Source: Bartonella queenslandensis (GTDB lineage: Bacteria; Pseudomonadota; Alphaproteobacteria; Rhizobiales; Rhizobiaceae). From it: a stretch of DNA of 62,294 bases. The notes under the pieces are model-generated. The model saw only the letters and a list, made by a program, of their open reading frames with translations, was not told where the DNA came from and searched no databases. Where the stretch lies: positions 1-62,294 of the forward strand of contig NZ_NAAI01000011.1 of the NCBI RefSeq assembly GCF_018155095.1, read 5' to 3'. A program made the position numbers and the translations under genes. Shown in pieces: positions 38,808-47,712 of this stretch. Numbering within the stretch: the first letter of the stretch is position 1; the number at the start of each line of letters is the position of its first letter.

Positions 38808-39952
38808 CTTCCTCTTATAAACAAAAATAAGAACCCATTATATCTCTTATTTCATTTAAATATCTCTTATTTCAAGCCTCTTATAATGCACCCCAAAAAT
38901 CTTTTTTTTTGCCGTATTACAAAAAAGATCAGTATAGAGATAAAGACATTTAACAAAGGGTTTTAAAGCCTCTCTTTCGATACAAGAGCTGTAGCACTAT
39001 CGGAAAGCTAGGCAAATAAAATAATCATACTTAACGCATATTATTCTCCATACTTCCCGATATATGAAAAAACGCATTTAATAGCATACATAACTATGTA
39101 CTCTTAATAGGAAAACGCTCTATCATGCGTTTTTACAAGATAACAATTTTTTCAACGAGCTTCCCTAAAAGATAGAAAATCCAACCAACGCTCGTGTGTC
39201 AACAATTCAACTTTTCAGGCATCTTCCTGTTTCTTCTCCTTTTATTTGTTTTCATAGATAACAAATTGATTCAAAATGTTAAATTTTTAAATTGAATCAT
39301 GAAATTCAAATACTTTTCACGCATGATCCTCCTCACTTGAATCAATTAAAATCTTTTTCTTCCGACATCATGCACGGTATTGGTGTGTGAAAAAATTGGA
39401 TAAGAAAAGAATAAAATACCTATGAATCATTTCAAGTATCAGGGTTTGCAAAGACTGGCAAAGCGATGATAGTGCCAATTTGCGCTTTTATAAAGCGTAG
39501 CGGTACAAAATAGATTTTATATTATTCATTGGAAACTTTCTCGTTATACTCTTCAGGTGTACCATCATAAAACGAACTTAAGAGCATTGAGGCATCGTTT
39601 TTTCAGATGAGTGCGTGAATTGGCAACATACCTGTATTTTGTTTGAAGTGTTCTATTTTACATAAGGAACATGCCCCTATCAAAGAACGCAAGAAATAAA
39701 AACACCAAGCAATACGCAATCTCCATTAGGTTTTGCAAGCAAGCCTCGCCCTATTCATCGCACACTTTAACAAAAAACATCTCTCTATAAATTTATAAAT
39801 CTTATATCGCTTACCCTCAACGATAGAATTTTACAGTACAAAAGGATAAATGACAGGAGGAAATTTTGTTCTATAAAGAAAAAGAACGGTTGGAAAAAGG
39901 GCAAGAATTTGCCTATACTACGAGGCAGTAAAGTTATTATAAGGAGATAAAA
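38808..39952. other. 1.1-kb gene-free region with repeats
   Basis: AATATCTCTTATTTCA-like units occur twice at 38840-38875. The stretch 39455-39660 is a diverged copy of 9298-9535 (shared TTAAGAGCATT...GTGAATTGGCAACA). No intact gene. The dapB promoter should lie just before 39953. Confidence 0.55.
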
Positions 39953-40765
39953 ATGCGCCTTACAGTTGTCGGAGCAAATGGAAAAATGGGGCGTGAACTC
40001 ATTACAGCAATCCGGCAAAGGAAAGATGTAGAGCTTTGCGCTGTTCTTGTCCGCAAAGGCTCGTCTTTTGTAGGAAAAGATGCCAGTGCATTAATTGGCT
40101 CAGATTCTCTTGGAATTGGTATCACTGATGATCCTGAAAATGCCTTTTCAAACACAGAAGGTATTTTAGATTTTTCACAACCCCAAGCCAGTATTCTTTA
40201 TGCGGATTATGCTGCTCAAAAAGGTCTTGTTCATATTATTGGCACCACAGGATTTAGCAAAACAGAAGAAGAAACAATCGCGAATTTTGCTAAATATACA
40301 ACAATTGTCAAATCCGGCAATATGAGTCTTGGAATAAATCTTTTAGCCAACCTAGTAAAGAAAGCTGCTAAAACGTTAGAAACCGATGATTTTGATATCG
40401 AAATTTATGAAATGCATCACGCTAATAAAGTTGATGCCCCTTCTGGAACCGCTCTTCTTCTTGGGCAAGCAGCTGCTGAGGGTCGCAATGTTATGTTGCA
40501 AGATGTGCATGCTAACGAACGCAATGGCTATACAGGTAAACGCAAAAAAGGCACCATTGGCTTTTCCTGTTCACGGGGTGGAACGGTTGTTGGCGAACAT
40601 AGTGTCATTTTTGCCGGCTCCCATGAGCGCATTGTTCTTTCACATATAGCGCAAGAACGCTCCATCTTTGCCAATGGCGCGTTAAAAGCAGCTTTGTGGG
40701 CAAAAAACCATGAAAATGGTCTTTATTCAATGTTTGATGTCTTGGGATTAAACGATCAATTTTAA
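39953..40765 (+). CDS. dapB: 4-hydroxy-tetrahydrodipicolinate reductase
   Basis: Lysine/diaminopimelate pathway enzyme, 270 residues. NAD(P) site [13 protein letters not shown] (~4-16), [22 protein letters not shown], and the substrate signature [19 protein letters not shown] with catalytic His and Lys. RBS AAGGAGATAAAA precedes the ATG. It is followed after 23 bases by gpmA, likely one operon. Confidence 0.96.
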   Translation: MRLTVVGANGKMGRELITAIRQRKDVELCAVLVRKGSSFVGKDASALIGSDSLGIGITDDPENAFSNTEGILDFSQPQASILYADYAAQKGLVHIIGTTGFSKTEEETIANFAKYTTIVKSGNMSLGINLLANLVKKAAKTLETDDFDIEIYEMHHANKVDAPSGTALLLGQAAAEGRNVMLQDVHANERNGYTGKRKKGTIGFSCSRGGTVVGEHSVIFAGSHERIVLSHIAQERSIFANGALKAALWAKNHENGLYSMFDVLGLNDQF

Positions 40766-40788
40766 ACAATCAATAGAGGCAATTCATC

Positions 40789-41409
40789 ATGGGACGCATA
40801 CTTGTACTCATCCGTCACGGACAAAGCGAATGGAATCTCAAAAATCTTTTTACGGGTTGGAAAGACCCTGACTTAACAGAAAAAGGGCATGCAGAAGCGA
40901 TAGTAGCAGGAAAAAAACTGAAAGAATCTGGTTTAGAATTTGATATCGCTTATACATCTGCCTTACAGCGTGCCCAAAAAACGGCTCAGCACATTTTAGA
41001 GCAAATGGGACAATCAAATTTAGAAGTGATCAAAACCCCCGCATTGAATGAACGTAATTATGGTGATCTTTCTGGTTTAAATAAAGATGAAGTACGCCAA
41101 CAATGGGGGCAAGAGCAAGTACAAATATGGCGCCGTTCCTATACAATTGCGCCGCCTAATGGAGAAAGCCTACGTGATACCGGTGCACGCATTTGGCCTT
41201 ATTATCTTTACCATATCCAGCCTCATATTTTGCGCTCTCAAACTGTTTTGATCGCAGCGCATGGAAACTCTCTTCGTGCTCTGATCATGGCGCTTGAAGG
41301 TCTAAACGGCGAAGAAATTGTATCTCAAGAATTAGCGACCGGCATTCCTATTATTTATACCTTTAATCCCGATTCAACCATTTACTCAAAAACAATCATC
41401 ACCCCTTAA
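40789..41409 (+). CDS. gpmA: 2,3-bisphosphoglycerate-dependent phosphoglycerate mutase
   Basis: Glycolytic/gluconeogenic enzyme, 206 residues, the short alphaproteobacterial form. Phosphohistidine motif [10 protein letters not shown] (~7-16), [30 protein letters not shown], second histidine [16 protein letters not shown] upstream. Confidence 0.95.
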   Translation: MGRILVLIRHGQSEWNLKNLFTGWKDPDLTEKGHAEAIVAGKKLKESGLEFDIAYTSALQRAQKTAQHILEQMGQSNLEVIKTPALNERNYGDLSGLNKDEVRQQWGQEQVQIWRRSYTIAPPNGESLRDTGARIWPYYLYHIQPHILRSQTVLIAAHGNSLRALIMALEGLNGEEIVSQELATGIPIIYTFNPDSTIYSKTIITP

Positions 41410-41524
41410 ACTTTCAAAACCATGACGCTCCCTTCAAGTTTAATCCAATCATTTTAAACAGAGAAAATAAATTCTATAATTTTAATTGACAGAATTGCTT
41501 CACACGCTTAGATGATTTTTATAA

Positions 41525-41609
41525 GCCCAGATGGCGGAATTGGTAGACGCGCAGGTTTCAGGTACCTGTGCCGCAAGGCGTGGAGGTTCGAGTCCTCTTC
41601 CGGGCACCA
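41525..41609 (+). tRNA. tRNA-Leu (anticodon CAG)
   Basis: 85 bases including the encoded CCA. Acceptor GCCCAGA pairs with TCCGGGC with one mismatch; anticodon stem CAGGT/ACCTG holds loop TTCAGGT with anticodon CAG; long class-II variable arm; T-loop GGTTCGAGTCC. Confidence 0.95.
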
Positions 41610-41620
41610 TTCAATTTTGT

Positions 41621-41644
41621 ACCAATAGTAACTTATTGGTTTTC
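41621..41644 (+). terminator. possible terminator after tRNA-Leu
   Basis: ACCAATA and TATTGGT form a 7-bp stem with a 6-base loop followed by TTTTC. Short and AT-rich, so only moderately likely. A loopless palindrome AAAGGGGC/GCCCCTTT at 41769-41784 is a second candidate. Confidence 0.45.
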
Positions 41645-42407
41645 TAAGTGTTTTTTGAAGTGAGGGCTTCCAGAATAAAAATTGGGAAATAGGATTTTCT
41701 AACATATCTCTTACTTCTTATGAATCGAGATTTCTTTTCGAGATATTTTTTTGCCATCCTTAATGCCCAAAGGGGCGCCCCTTTTAAAAATAAAAATCTA
41801 AAAAATCTCTTTCATGACAAGTATTCAATCTCAAAATAGGCTGAGCCGTGGATATTGAAAAAACCTCTCTTTAAAATCCTAAGGAAAAATTTAACTTCCC
41901 CACAAAACCTGTCAAATCAAGACAGAAGTCTCTCGATCATAAAGTCTAATGATCATTACCTCACTCCTCCAACAAAGAAACAATCCTTAAATGTACTTAT
42001 GTATCATAGTTGACCACCAATATCATGATCTATGAGAGAAAAAATTTTACGCTCTGTTATTTATAATTCAATAAAACACCCTAACCCACTAAACTTCAAA
42101 TCCAATCAAATTGGAAAATCAGCCCAAAATGGTGAACCATAAAAGTTAAAAGAAAATGGATTATACAGATTATAAAGAACAAGAAAAATTCCCTTCTCTG
42201 CAATTACTTGTCAAAAAAAACAGAAATATAGCGTGTACAATTATCCGTTATGAGAAAAAATTTTTTAATCACACATCTAAGTTCTGTTTTTTGAGCCTTC
42301 TTTTCTTGTTTTATCTAAAACATGAAACGGTATATTCAATTATCAGGATTACACATCTCCATGATTTAAAACGAGTTCCATAAAAAATTCAAAGCATTGT
42401 GCCGCTT
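41645..42407. other. gene-free region downstream of tRNA-Leu
   Basis: 760 bases. The open frame 42156-42383 has no ribosome site and no recognisable fold. A 16-bp perfect palindrome is at 41769-41784. I saw no integrase remnant or attachment-site copy of the tRNA end. Confidence 0.5.
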
Positions 42408-42599
42408 TTATTGTTCTTTCTCCAATAACCCCTCGATTGCCGCATCTTGTTCTTTAATCACTTTTTCTAATTCTGCAACGACCTTTTTATACAATTTCGA
42501 ACGCTTAGCAAAAGAATAATAAAGCGTAATAATCGCTATATTGAAAACACAACCAATAATGGTCTTTATAAAAACAAACAATATCATAAGAGCCGTCAT
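42408..42599 (-). CDS. small membrane protein with coiled-coil tail
   Basis: 63 residues: one or two N-terminal membrane helices (LMILFVFIKTIIGCVFNIAII) then a charged helix (YKKVVAELEKVIKEQDAAIE). GAGAG lies just upstream of the ATG. It is 8 bases downstream of the next gene in the same direction and has the same helix-plus-coil layout, so the two look like diverged relatives in one operon. No family recognised. Confidence 0.6.
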   Translation of the reverse strand: MTALMILFVFIKTIIGCVFNIAIITLYYSFAKRSKLYKKVVAELEKVIKEQDAAIEGLLEKEQ

Positions 42600-42607
42600 T
42601 TTTCTCT

Positions 42608-42892
42608 CTATTTTTGTGCTGCAAGAGCTTTATCTCGCTGCTGAAGAGTGTCCTCTAATTGCTGAAATGTTTTTTTCAATTTCTTCGTCAATCGTATGTG
42701 TAAAATTAAAATAATCGGGAGTGCCATAAAACAACAGACCAAAATAAATAAGCTCAAAACACATATAAAAGTGAGAATATCAGACTCTCTGACCCCATCC
42801 AATATTTGGATAATGGCCTCATCAAATATCTGGGTAATAACCTCATCCAACGTCTGGATAACAGAGTCCACTGCCAAACTGATAACAAACAT
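42608..42892 (-). CDS. small membrane protein with coiled-coil tail
   Basis: 94 residues. A repeated N-terminal segment (DSVIQTLDEV-ITQIFDEA-IIQILDGV, three ~8-residue units), one strong membrane helix (ILTFICVLSLFILVCCFMALPIILIL) and a charged coiled-coil tail (LKKTFQQLEDTLQQRDKALAAQ; shown trimmed). No good ribosome site, but the start is only 13 bases after the stop of the 47-codon gene, allowing coupling. Function unknown. Confidence 0.6.
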   Translation of the reverse strand: MFVISLAVDSVIQTLDEVITQIFDEAIIQILDGVRESDILTFICVLSLFILVCCFMALPIILILHIRLTKKLKKTFQQLEDTLQQRDKALAAQK

Positions 42893-42905
42893 ACAGAGGA
42901 TTATT

Positions 42906-43049
42906 TTAATAGTCCTTCGATGAAAGTGCCATAGCTTCTTTAAACGCTAAAACTTTAGATTCTCTGTCAAATGCCGAAGAGACTCCACAAATCTTATTAT
43001 TTGGGTTTTGAAGTGGCTCATGCAATGGTTGTGTTTCTTGTTTTGTCAT
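42906..43049 (-). CDS. 47-residue hypothetical protein
   Basis: Short ORF beginning MTKQETQPLHEPLQNPNNK and ending AFKEAMALSSKDY. Soluble and polar, no signal. Its ATG overlaps the stop of a short upstream frame (ATGA) and its stop is 13 bases before the next gene. The same-strand tight spacing is the main support; it is not a recognised family. Confidence 0.45.
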   Translation of the reverse strand: MTKQETQPLHEPLQNPNNKICGVSSAFDRESKVLAFKEAMALSSKDY

Positions 43050-43298
43050 ATTGTGATCTCATTCTTTTCCTTCATTTTCGGAACCTTTTTTTCGTGCTTC
43101 TCCATATCTTTTCCATCTCTCTCTTTCCGCTCTTTCACAGTTTCTGTTACACAAAAAACAAAGAGTTCCTATAATAACCGTAACGGATATGATGAGTACT
43201 ATTGCAAATCCCACCGTTCATTCCTTTTTCAATGAAATCGTTGTTCATCATCGCATGCATTCTTGCTCATTTGCATCAATGAACAACTTTCTGTTTCC

Positions 43299-43889
43299 TT
43301 ATCGAGATATTTTCTTCAAATTTTGAAGCCTGTTGTTTAAACGATTAACTTCGTGATTGAGCCTTTCAAGTTCTTTATTGAGTCCATCAACATGTCCATG
43401 ATGTTTAGAAATTACTTCTAAAATATGTAATGACTGAGACTGATCCTTAAGTTTATTGATTTTGTCTAACTCTCGAAAAGCTTCTGTTCTTTTCTTAACA
43501 TGTTCAAATAGGGTAAAAAACACCCCGATCCGCTCAAAAATTGCAGCATTTCGCTTTTGAGTTATCTCATGCTTATAAGTAATTTGTTTATTGTTTGGCA
43601 TATTCTTTAGCAATGTCAAATAGAGTTCCTGCTGTTCAAGAGCTATTCTCTTCAAATCCTCTACTGCAACCCCTAATAACTTCATTGTATCGTTCCATCC
43701 CCGCTCCGCATTTTCTTTTTCAAATTTTTCTGAATCTAACATCTGAACAGCATCATCCCGTTCCTTAACCACTTTGGAGCAGAATAATTTATCGACCCCG
43801 CTATAGCTATATGAGGCGGACACAAGATAGGCGTGCAAAAATATGATAAGCAATAAGCCTTCTCTCAACAGAATTTTTTTTGTAAACAT
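43299..43889 (-). CDS. secreted/periplasmic coiled-coil protein
   Basis: 196 residues. N-terminal signal-type helix (EGLLLIIFLHAYLVSASYSYS), then almost entirely charged helix with heptad spacing (AVQMLDSEKFEKENAERGW; ELERLNHEVNRLNNRLQNLKK). One Cys (FCSK) near the mature N-terminus. No family recognised. It heads the minus-strand cluster of small genes 42408-43889, with a ~250-base gap before the next member. Could be an exported accessory or adhesin-like factor. Confidence 0.65.
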   Translation of the reverse strand: MFTKKILLREGLLLIIFLHAYLVSASYSYSGVDKLFCSKVVKERDDAVQMLDSEKFEKENAERGWNDTMKLLGVAVEDLKRIALEQQELYLTLLKNMPNNKQITYKHEITQKRNAAIFERIGVFFTLFEHVKKRTEAFRELDKINKLKDQSQSLHILEVISKHHGHVDGLNKELERLNHEVNRLNNRLQNLKKISR

Positions 43890-44560
43890 TTTTCTATTTT
43901 CTCGTACAAAATATCTTAAAAATAAATACCTAAATCCTCATCAAAAGACTCGGATTAAAATTTATTCAATCTATTGAGAATAATCTACAATAAAAATGGA
44001 TAAATTATACACCAATGAAACATCATAAAAATAAAATAGAGCTACAAAAAATAATTTATTCAAAAGATTAGTCATAAACCCTCTTGTTTAGCTCTATATC
44101 TCTATGGGAGAAATTTAATTACTTTATACGTGAATTAAAAATAATTTAATACAACATTGAAAGTAAATCAAAAATATTATTTTGATTAATAAGTATACTC
44201 TCTCTCATGAAATGAGGCATACACAAAAACGGATAAAAACATCAATGGTATTGAATGGTATAAAGGTTACTTTTAATATAGCGTTTTCTATCAGCAGCAG
44301 TAAAAAATTTTTCGTTTTTTACAAAAATTGAAATTTATTCATTTTTTACAGTATATTTTATGTTATCCTTCTGATAACTAATTAAAAGATCATAGAATAT
44401 TAAACTGATAAAGTGCTCTTTTCTCTCAATGCATGTTTATCAATACTTTTTATAAAAATATTCACTTTACATCATAAAAGTCATGGACAATGATTATTTT
44501 TTATGTATCCTTATTCTTTCACATAAGTAATGAATATAAATAAAAAAAGGGGAGGGGATC
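43890..44560. other. AT-rich divergent spacer upstream of the microcin-like operon
   Basis: 670 bases of very AT-rich DNA. It must hold the promoter of the plus-strand mcc-like operon and probably that of the coiled-coil gene. I cannot place hexamers with confidence. No gene seen. Confidence 0.5.
44549..44557 (+). promoter_or_regulatory. very strong ribosome binding site of the heptapeptide gene
   Basis: GGGGAGGGG ends three bases before the ATG at 44561. The same style (GGGGAGG) precedes the MccB-like gene. Such purine-rich sites are far stronger than those of neighbouring genes and are the main evidence that a seven-codon frame is translated. Confidence 0.8.
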
Positions 44561-44584
44561 ATGGATCATTTAGAATGTAACTAA
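44561..44584 (+). CDS. mccA: microcin C-like precursor heptapeptide (MDHLECN)
   Basis: Seven codons, ATG GAT CAT TTA GAA TGT AAC, then TAA. Length and C-terminal Asn match the precursor of microcin C (E. coli MRTGNAN), whose terminal Asn is joined to a nucleotide by MccB. Support: a GGGGAGGGG ribosome site directly upstream, position 75 bases ahead of an MccB homologue in the same direction, and a hairpin between the two, all as in known mcc operons. The sequence differs from the E. coli peptide except for Met1 and Asn7; it is acidic and contains Cys6. Expected product: peptide-nucleotide toxin that enters target cells by a peptide importer and, after proteolysis, releases an aspartyl-tRNA synthetase inhibitor. 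Other Bartonella mcc-like operons have been predicted, as I recall. Confidence 0.85.
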   Translation: MDHLECN

Positions 44585-44599
44585 TGACTAAAGAAAGTT

Positions 44600-44630
44600 C
44601 TTTTCCCTAGAATTATTTTCTAGGGAAAAG
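44600..44630 (+). terminator. intercistronic hairpin between mccA- and mccB-like genes
   Basis: CTTTTCCCTAGAA and TTCTAGGGAAAAG pair perfectly over 13 bp around a 5-base loop, followed by TTGGTTT. In E. coli an analogous stem between mccA and mccB gives a large excess of the short mccA transcript. The same role (partial termination or 3'-end protection) is inferred here. Confidence 0.85.
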
Positions 44631-44659
44631 TTGGTTTGATCTACAGGTGGGGAGGATAA

Positions 44660-45724
44660 ATGAAACAACAATATATTTTAGGAAAATACACACGTGTTGT
44701 TGTTCGTGAAGAGGGTGCTATTTTTGGTGCGGGTTCAAAGCAGTTTATTATCAATGATAAAAATTTTTGGGAGAACTTAGTACTTATTGCAGCACAATGG
44801 ATAAAAAGAAAGTCTGCAGATGAAGTCTACAATTCACTATCGTCGATCATGTTAAAAAAAAATTTTAACCGTGCGTTTGATTTTCTTGTTTCTAATCACT
44901 TTCTTGTCAAAGCTGAAACATCAGACAATATTCTCAATAATCGGTATTCCAGAAGTCATCTCCATTATCAAAGCTATGGTATGCACCCAACCTCCGTTCA
45001 GCATACTCTTTTGCAAAAAAGCGTCGTCATTTTAGGGTGTGGCGGGATTGGTAATCATGTATCAACAATGCTTGCATCCTCTGGTGTTGGGAAATTGACT
45101 CTTGTTGACAATGATATAATTGAGATGACCAATCTTACGAGGCAAATTCTTTTTACTGAAGAAGATATAGGTCTTCCGAAAACAACAGTTCTTAAACGTG
45201 AACTGATACGGAGAAACAGCCAAATTGAAGTTCACGAATTACAAATGTTGATTACTGAAAAAGAGGACATAAACAAATTACCCAAAGCTGATTTATGGAT
45301 CATTTCTGCTGATTCACCTGACCAGCTAAGACTCTGGATCAATGAATGGTGCGTAAAAAACAAACAAGCCTATATAAATTCCGGTTATGTTAATGATATA
45401 GCTGTCTTTGGTCCATTTTATATACCTGGACAAACTGGTTGTTACGCATGTAGTTCATCTATAGGCAATCTTCCAGCAAGAAACGACCATCTTATTTATG
45501 ATGCTTGTGTTATGATTAATAATAACTTCAAAGTTGCTACATTTCCTCCTGTTAATGCTCTTTCAGCCGCCATGTGTGCCAATGATGCTCTTAAATTTTT
45601 GGGTGGTTATGGAAGCCTTCTTTCTACTGATCGCCGCGTAGGAATATGGAGCAGCCAGCTCTTCATAGAAGAACGTTCTCTCAAGAAAAATCCTCACTGT
45701 AAGGTTTGTGGAATAACACAATGA
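44660..45724 (+). CDS. mccB: MccB-like peptide-nucleotidyl transferase (E1/ThiF fold)
   Basis: 354 residues, the length of MccB. Residues 1-~95 form the peptide-clamp (RRE-type) domain. The adenylation domain has the nucleotide loop LGCGGIGNHVS (125-135), acidic DND (150-152), NLTRQ (158-162) with the E1-type arginine, K174, and the MccB-like stretch YINSGYVNDIAVFGPFYIPG (238-257). Zinc cysteines C261xxC264 and C347xxC350 are present. The phrasing is much closer to E. coli MccB than to MoeB or ThiF. It would convert the terminal Asn of the heptapeptide to an N-P linked nucleotide; whether the nucleotide is AMP or CMP cannot be read off. GGGGAGG precedes the ATG. Confidence 0.92.
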   Translation: MKQQYILGKYTRVVVREEGAIFGAGSKQFIINDKNFWENLVLIAAQWIKRKSADEVYNSLSSIMLKKNFNRAFDFLVSNHFLVKAETSDNILNNRYSRSHLHYQSYGMHPTSVQHTLLQKSVVILGCGGIGNHVSTMLASSGVGKLTLVDNDIIEMTNLTRQILFTEEDIGLPKTTVLKRELIRRNSQIEVHELQMLITEKEDINKLPKADLWIISADSPDQLRLWINEWCVKNKQAYINSGYVNDIAVFGPFYIPGQTGCYACSSSIGNLPARNDHLIYDACVMINNNFKVATFPPVNALSAAMCANDALKFLGGYGSLLSTDRRVGIWSSQLFIEERSLKKNPHCKVCGITQ

Positions 45725-46941
45725 ACAGAGCACGCACCCTTGCTCTTACCTATGGCGCTTATAATGCAGTCCGCATGCTCATTGGTGTGTACCATGCGAT
45801 TTTTTTAATGTCTATGGGGGTCAGTCTAGCGCAATTAGCCCTGCTTCAAATTGTCTTTTCCACAACTATTCTGCTGCTTGATTTTCCTTGCGCTGTTTTA
45901 GCTGACAGATATCGGCGTAAATATTCCGTTATAGCTGGCGTCTTTATGACAGGAGTGTTTTATCTTCTCTGCCTTCAAGCTCCCAATATGACAGCGCTTA
46001 TTATTGCGCAAATTCTCTATGCAGCGGGCATCTGCATCATTGTCAGCGCCATTGACGGATGGATTTACCATTCTCTTGGTGATAAACACGATCACTTTTC
46101 GCATTATGCGCATCTTTATCACCAAGTTAATTCTTTCGGGAGTATTTTCAGTGGGATTATCGGCATTGGAACAATTTATTACTCTGGGCAATATTTTATG
46201 GGATATATTATCTCATGCCTCATGATGAGTGCTATTTTTTTAATATTCCTTATTGTTCCTGAAGAAAAGAAATCGGTGATTGAAACACCCAAAACAAAAA
46301 CAATCTTGCACAATGCTAAAGAAACACTGTGGATCTTTCAAAATACCATGGGAGGCGTGTGGTTTATTTCCCTCATGTGTCTTTTTAGCGCTGGTATTCA
46401 AATTATTTATCATTTCTGGCAACCGATCATACTTTCAGGTGGAAAAATTAATCACCTCAACGGTTCACAAATGTTTGTTTTGATGTGCTGTCATATTGGA
46501 GCCTTTTCAGCGCAATATTTTTCGAATTTACTGATGTCGAAGTATCATGTTCTTGATAGAAAATATAAGAATTCCATAAAATATTTTTCCTTCTTTTCTG
46601 CCCTGATGTGCATAGCACTCTATTTTTTAGTCCATAGCCATAAAACGGCTGCATCGGTCATTGCCTTCTCTTTAATCCATGGATTTATTTGCACTGTACC
46701 CATAGGGGCAAAAAGCTTATTTTTCTCAGAACTAAACCAAACACAAACGCAACATATTTCCGGTGTTGTCGGTGCTGTATCTTTTAGCGGAAGAATATTT
46801 TCAATTACCGTATTAAGTATTATTTCTTTTCTTCCTGCAAAAATTCCACCATCTTATTACCTCATCCTACCAACTCTTACTTTTTTCATGTGTGGTTTGA
46901 TCATCATGAAATGGATGAAGAACTCTCAAAAGTTTTTATGA
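45721..46941 (+). CDS. mccC: MccC-like MFS exporter (toxin export and self-protection)
   Basis: 406 residues, about 12 membrane helices, MFS fold with the loop 2-3 motif DFPCAVLADRYRRKY. The ATG at 45721 overlaps the stop of the MccB-like gene (ATGA), so the two are coupled; the TTG at 45706 is not needed. In microcin C operons MccC is an MFS pump that exports the peptide-nucleotide and gives partial immunity. Since no MccE or MccF homologue is visible nearby, export may be the main protection. The assignment combines family fold with position. Confidence 0.85.
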   Translation: MNRARTLALTYGAYNAVRMLIGVYHAIFLMSMGVSLAQLALLQIVFSTTILLLDFPCAVLADRYRRKYSVIAGVFMTGVFYLLCLQAPNMTALIIAQILYAAGICIIVSAIDGWIYHSLGDKHDHFSHYAHLYHQVNSFGSIFSGIIGIGTIYYSGQYFMGYIISCLMMSAIFLIFLIVPEEKKSVIETPKTKTILHNAKETLWIFQNTMGGVWFISLMCLFSAGIQIIYHFWQPIILSGGKINHLNGSQMFVLMCCHIGAFSAQYFSNLLMSKYHVLDRKYKNSIKYFSFFSALMCIALYFLVHSHKTAASVIAFSLIHGFICTVPIGAKSLFFSELNQTQTQHISGVVGAVSFSGRIFSITVLSIISFLPAKIPPSYYLILPTLTFFMCGLIIMKWMKNSQKFL

Positions 46942-47307
46942 GAGGAGAACAATAAAATTATCACCTACAATTTTTTCTAAAAGGGAATCTAGGCGTCTTT
47001 AGATCATTGACACATTACGCTTTCAACAAACAACCTATCCATAAAGCAATAGTTGAATTTATAATGATCATCTATCGAACTCAAATATCGTAAGATTTTT
47101 TTCAAGTCTGTTTCATCTTGAATCAACCAAGATCATTTTCTTGCACGTCATAAGCAGAAAGAGCCATATAGGTAAAATGGTTTAGAAAAGAAAGAGACCC
47201 CTTATGAAGACTCATAGTCAAGAACTACAGCAAGATAGGCTTCAAATTTCCGAACTCTCACACAATGCATTCATTTTGTTGAAAATGGACACTCACTTTA
47301 TTGAAAA
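46942..47307. other. gene-free spacer after the mcc-like operon
   Basis: 365 bases, no gene. A short frame at 47204-47425 reads across the tRNA-Ser and is a shadow. No mccD/E/F remnant recognised. Confidence 0.55.
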
Positions 47308-47398
47308 TGGCGGAGAGGAAGAGATTCGAACTCTCGAGAGCCTTTTGAGCCCTACTCCCTTAGCAGGGGAGCGCCTTCGACCACTCGGCCACCTCTCC
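47308..47398 (-). tRNA. tRNA-Ser (anticodon GCT)
   Basis: 91 bases on the minus strand including encoded CCA. Acceptor GGAGAGG pairs with CCTCTCC; anticodon stem CTCCC/GGGAG holds loop CTGCTAA with anticodon GCT; long variable arm; T-loop AGTTCGAATCT. Reads AGC/AGU codons. Confidence 0.95.
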
Positions 47399-47712
47399 AA
47401 GGAGAGGCATAAATGGTATCGATAGAAAGTTCAAGACATTTTCGATTTTTTTTCCACATATCTCAATTTTTTCCTTTGTTGACTCCATAGGAAGCCAAAA
47501 TGAACAAAATAAAATTTGTGTCTTTTTTGCCACATCATATCGAATAGTATACGTATACATTACAAAAAGTTCATTTCATATTTGAAACTCTAAAAAGATT
47601 CGTATAGCTAGAATGAATAAGTACCGTGTATATGTTAATGTATCTTTGTCTTTAATGAGTTAGGCAAGTGATACGCTTTAGAAAAAGATTAAACGGACCT
47701 CGGAGATCCCAT

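Noticed and set aside
42156..42383. 75-codon plus-strand ORF after tRNA-Leu
   Set aside because: No ribosome site and no similarity I recognise; composition like the surrounding non-coding DNA.
44660..45724. MoeB/ThiF housekeeping function for the E1-like protein
   Set aside because: Length, N-terminal clamp domain, the YVNDIAVFGP stretch and the upstream heptapeptide gene and exporter fit MccB; no thiamine or molybdopterin genes nearby.
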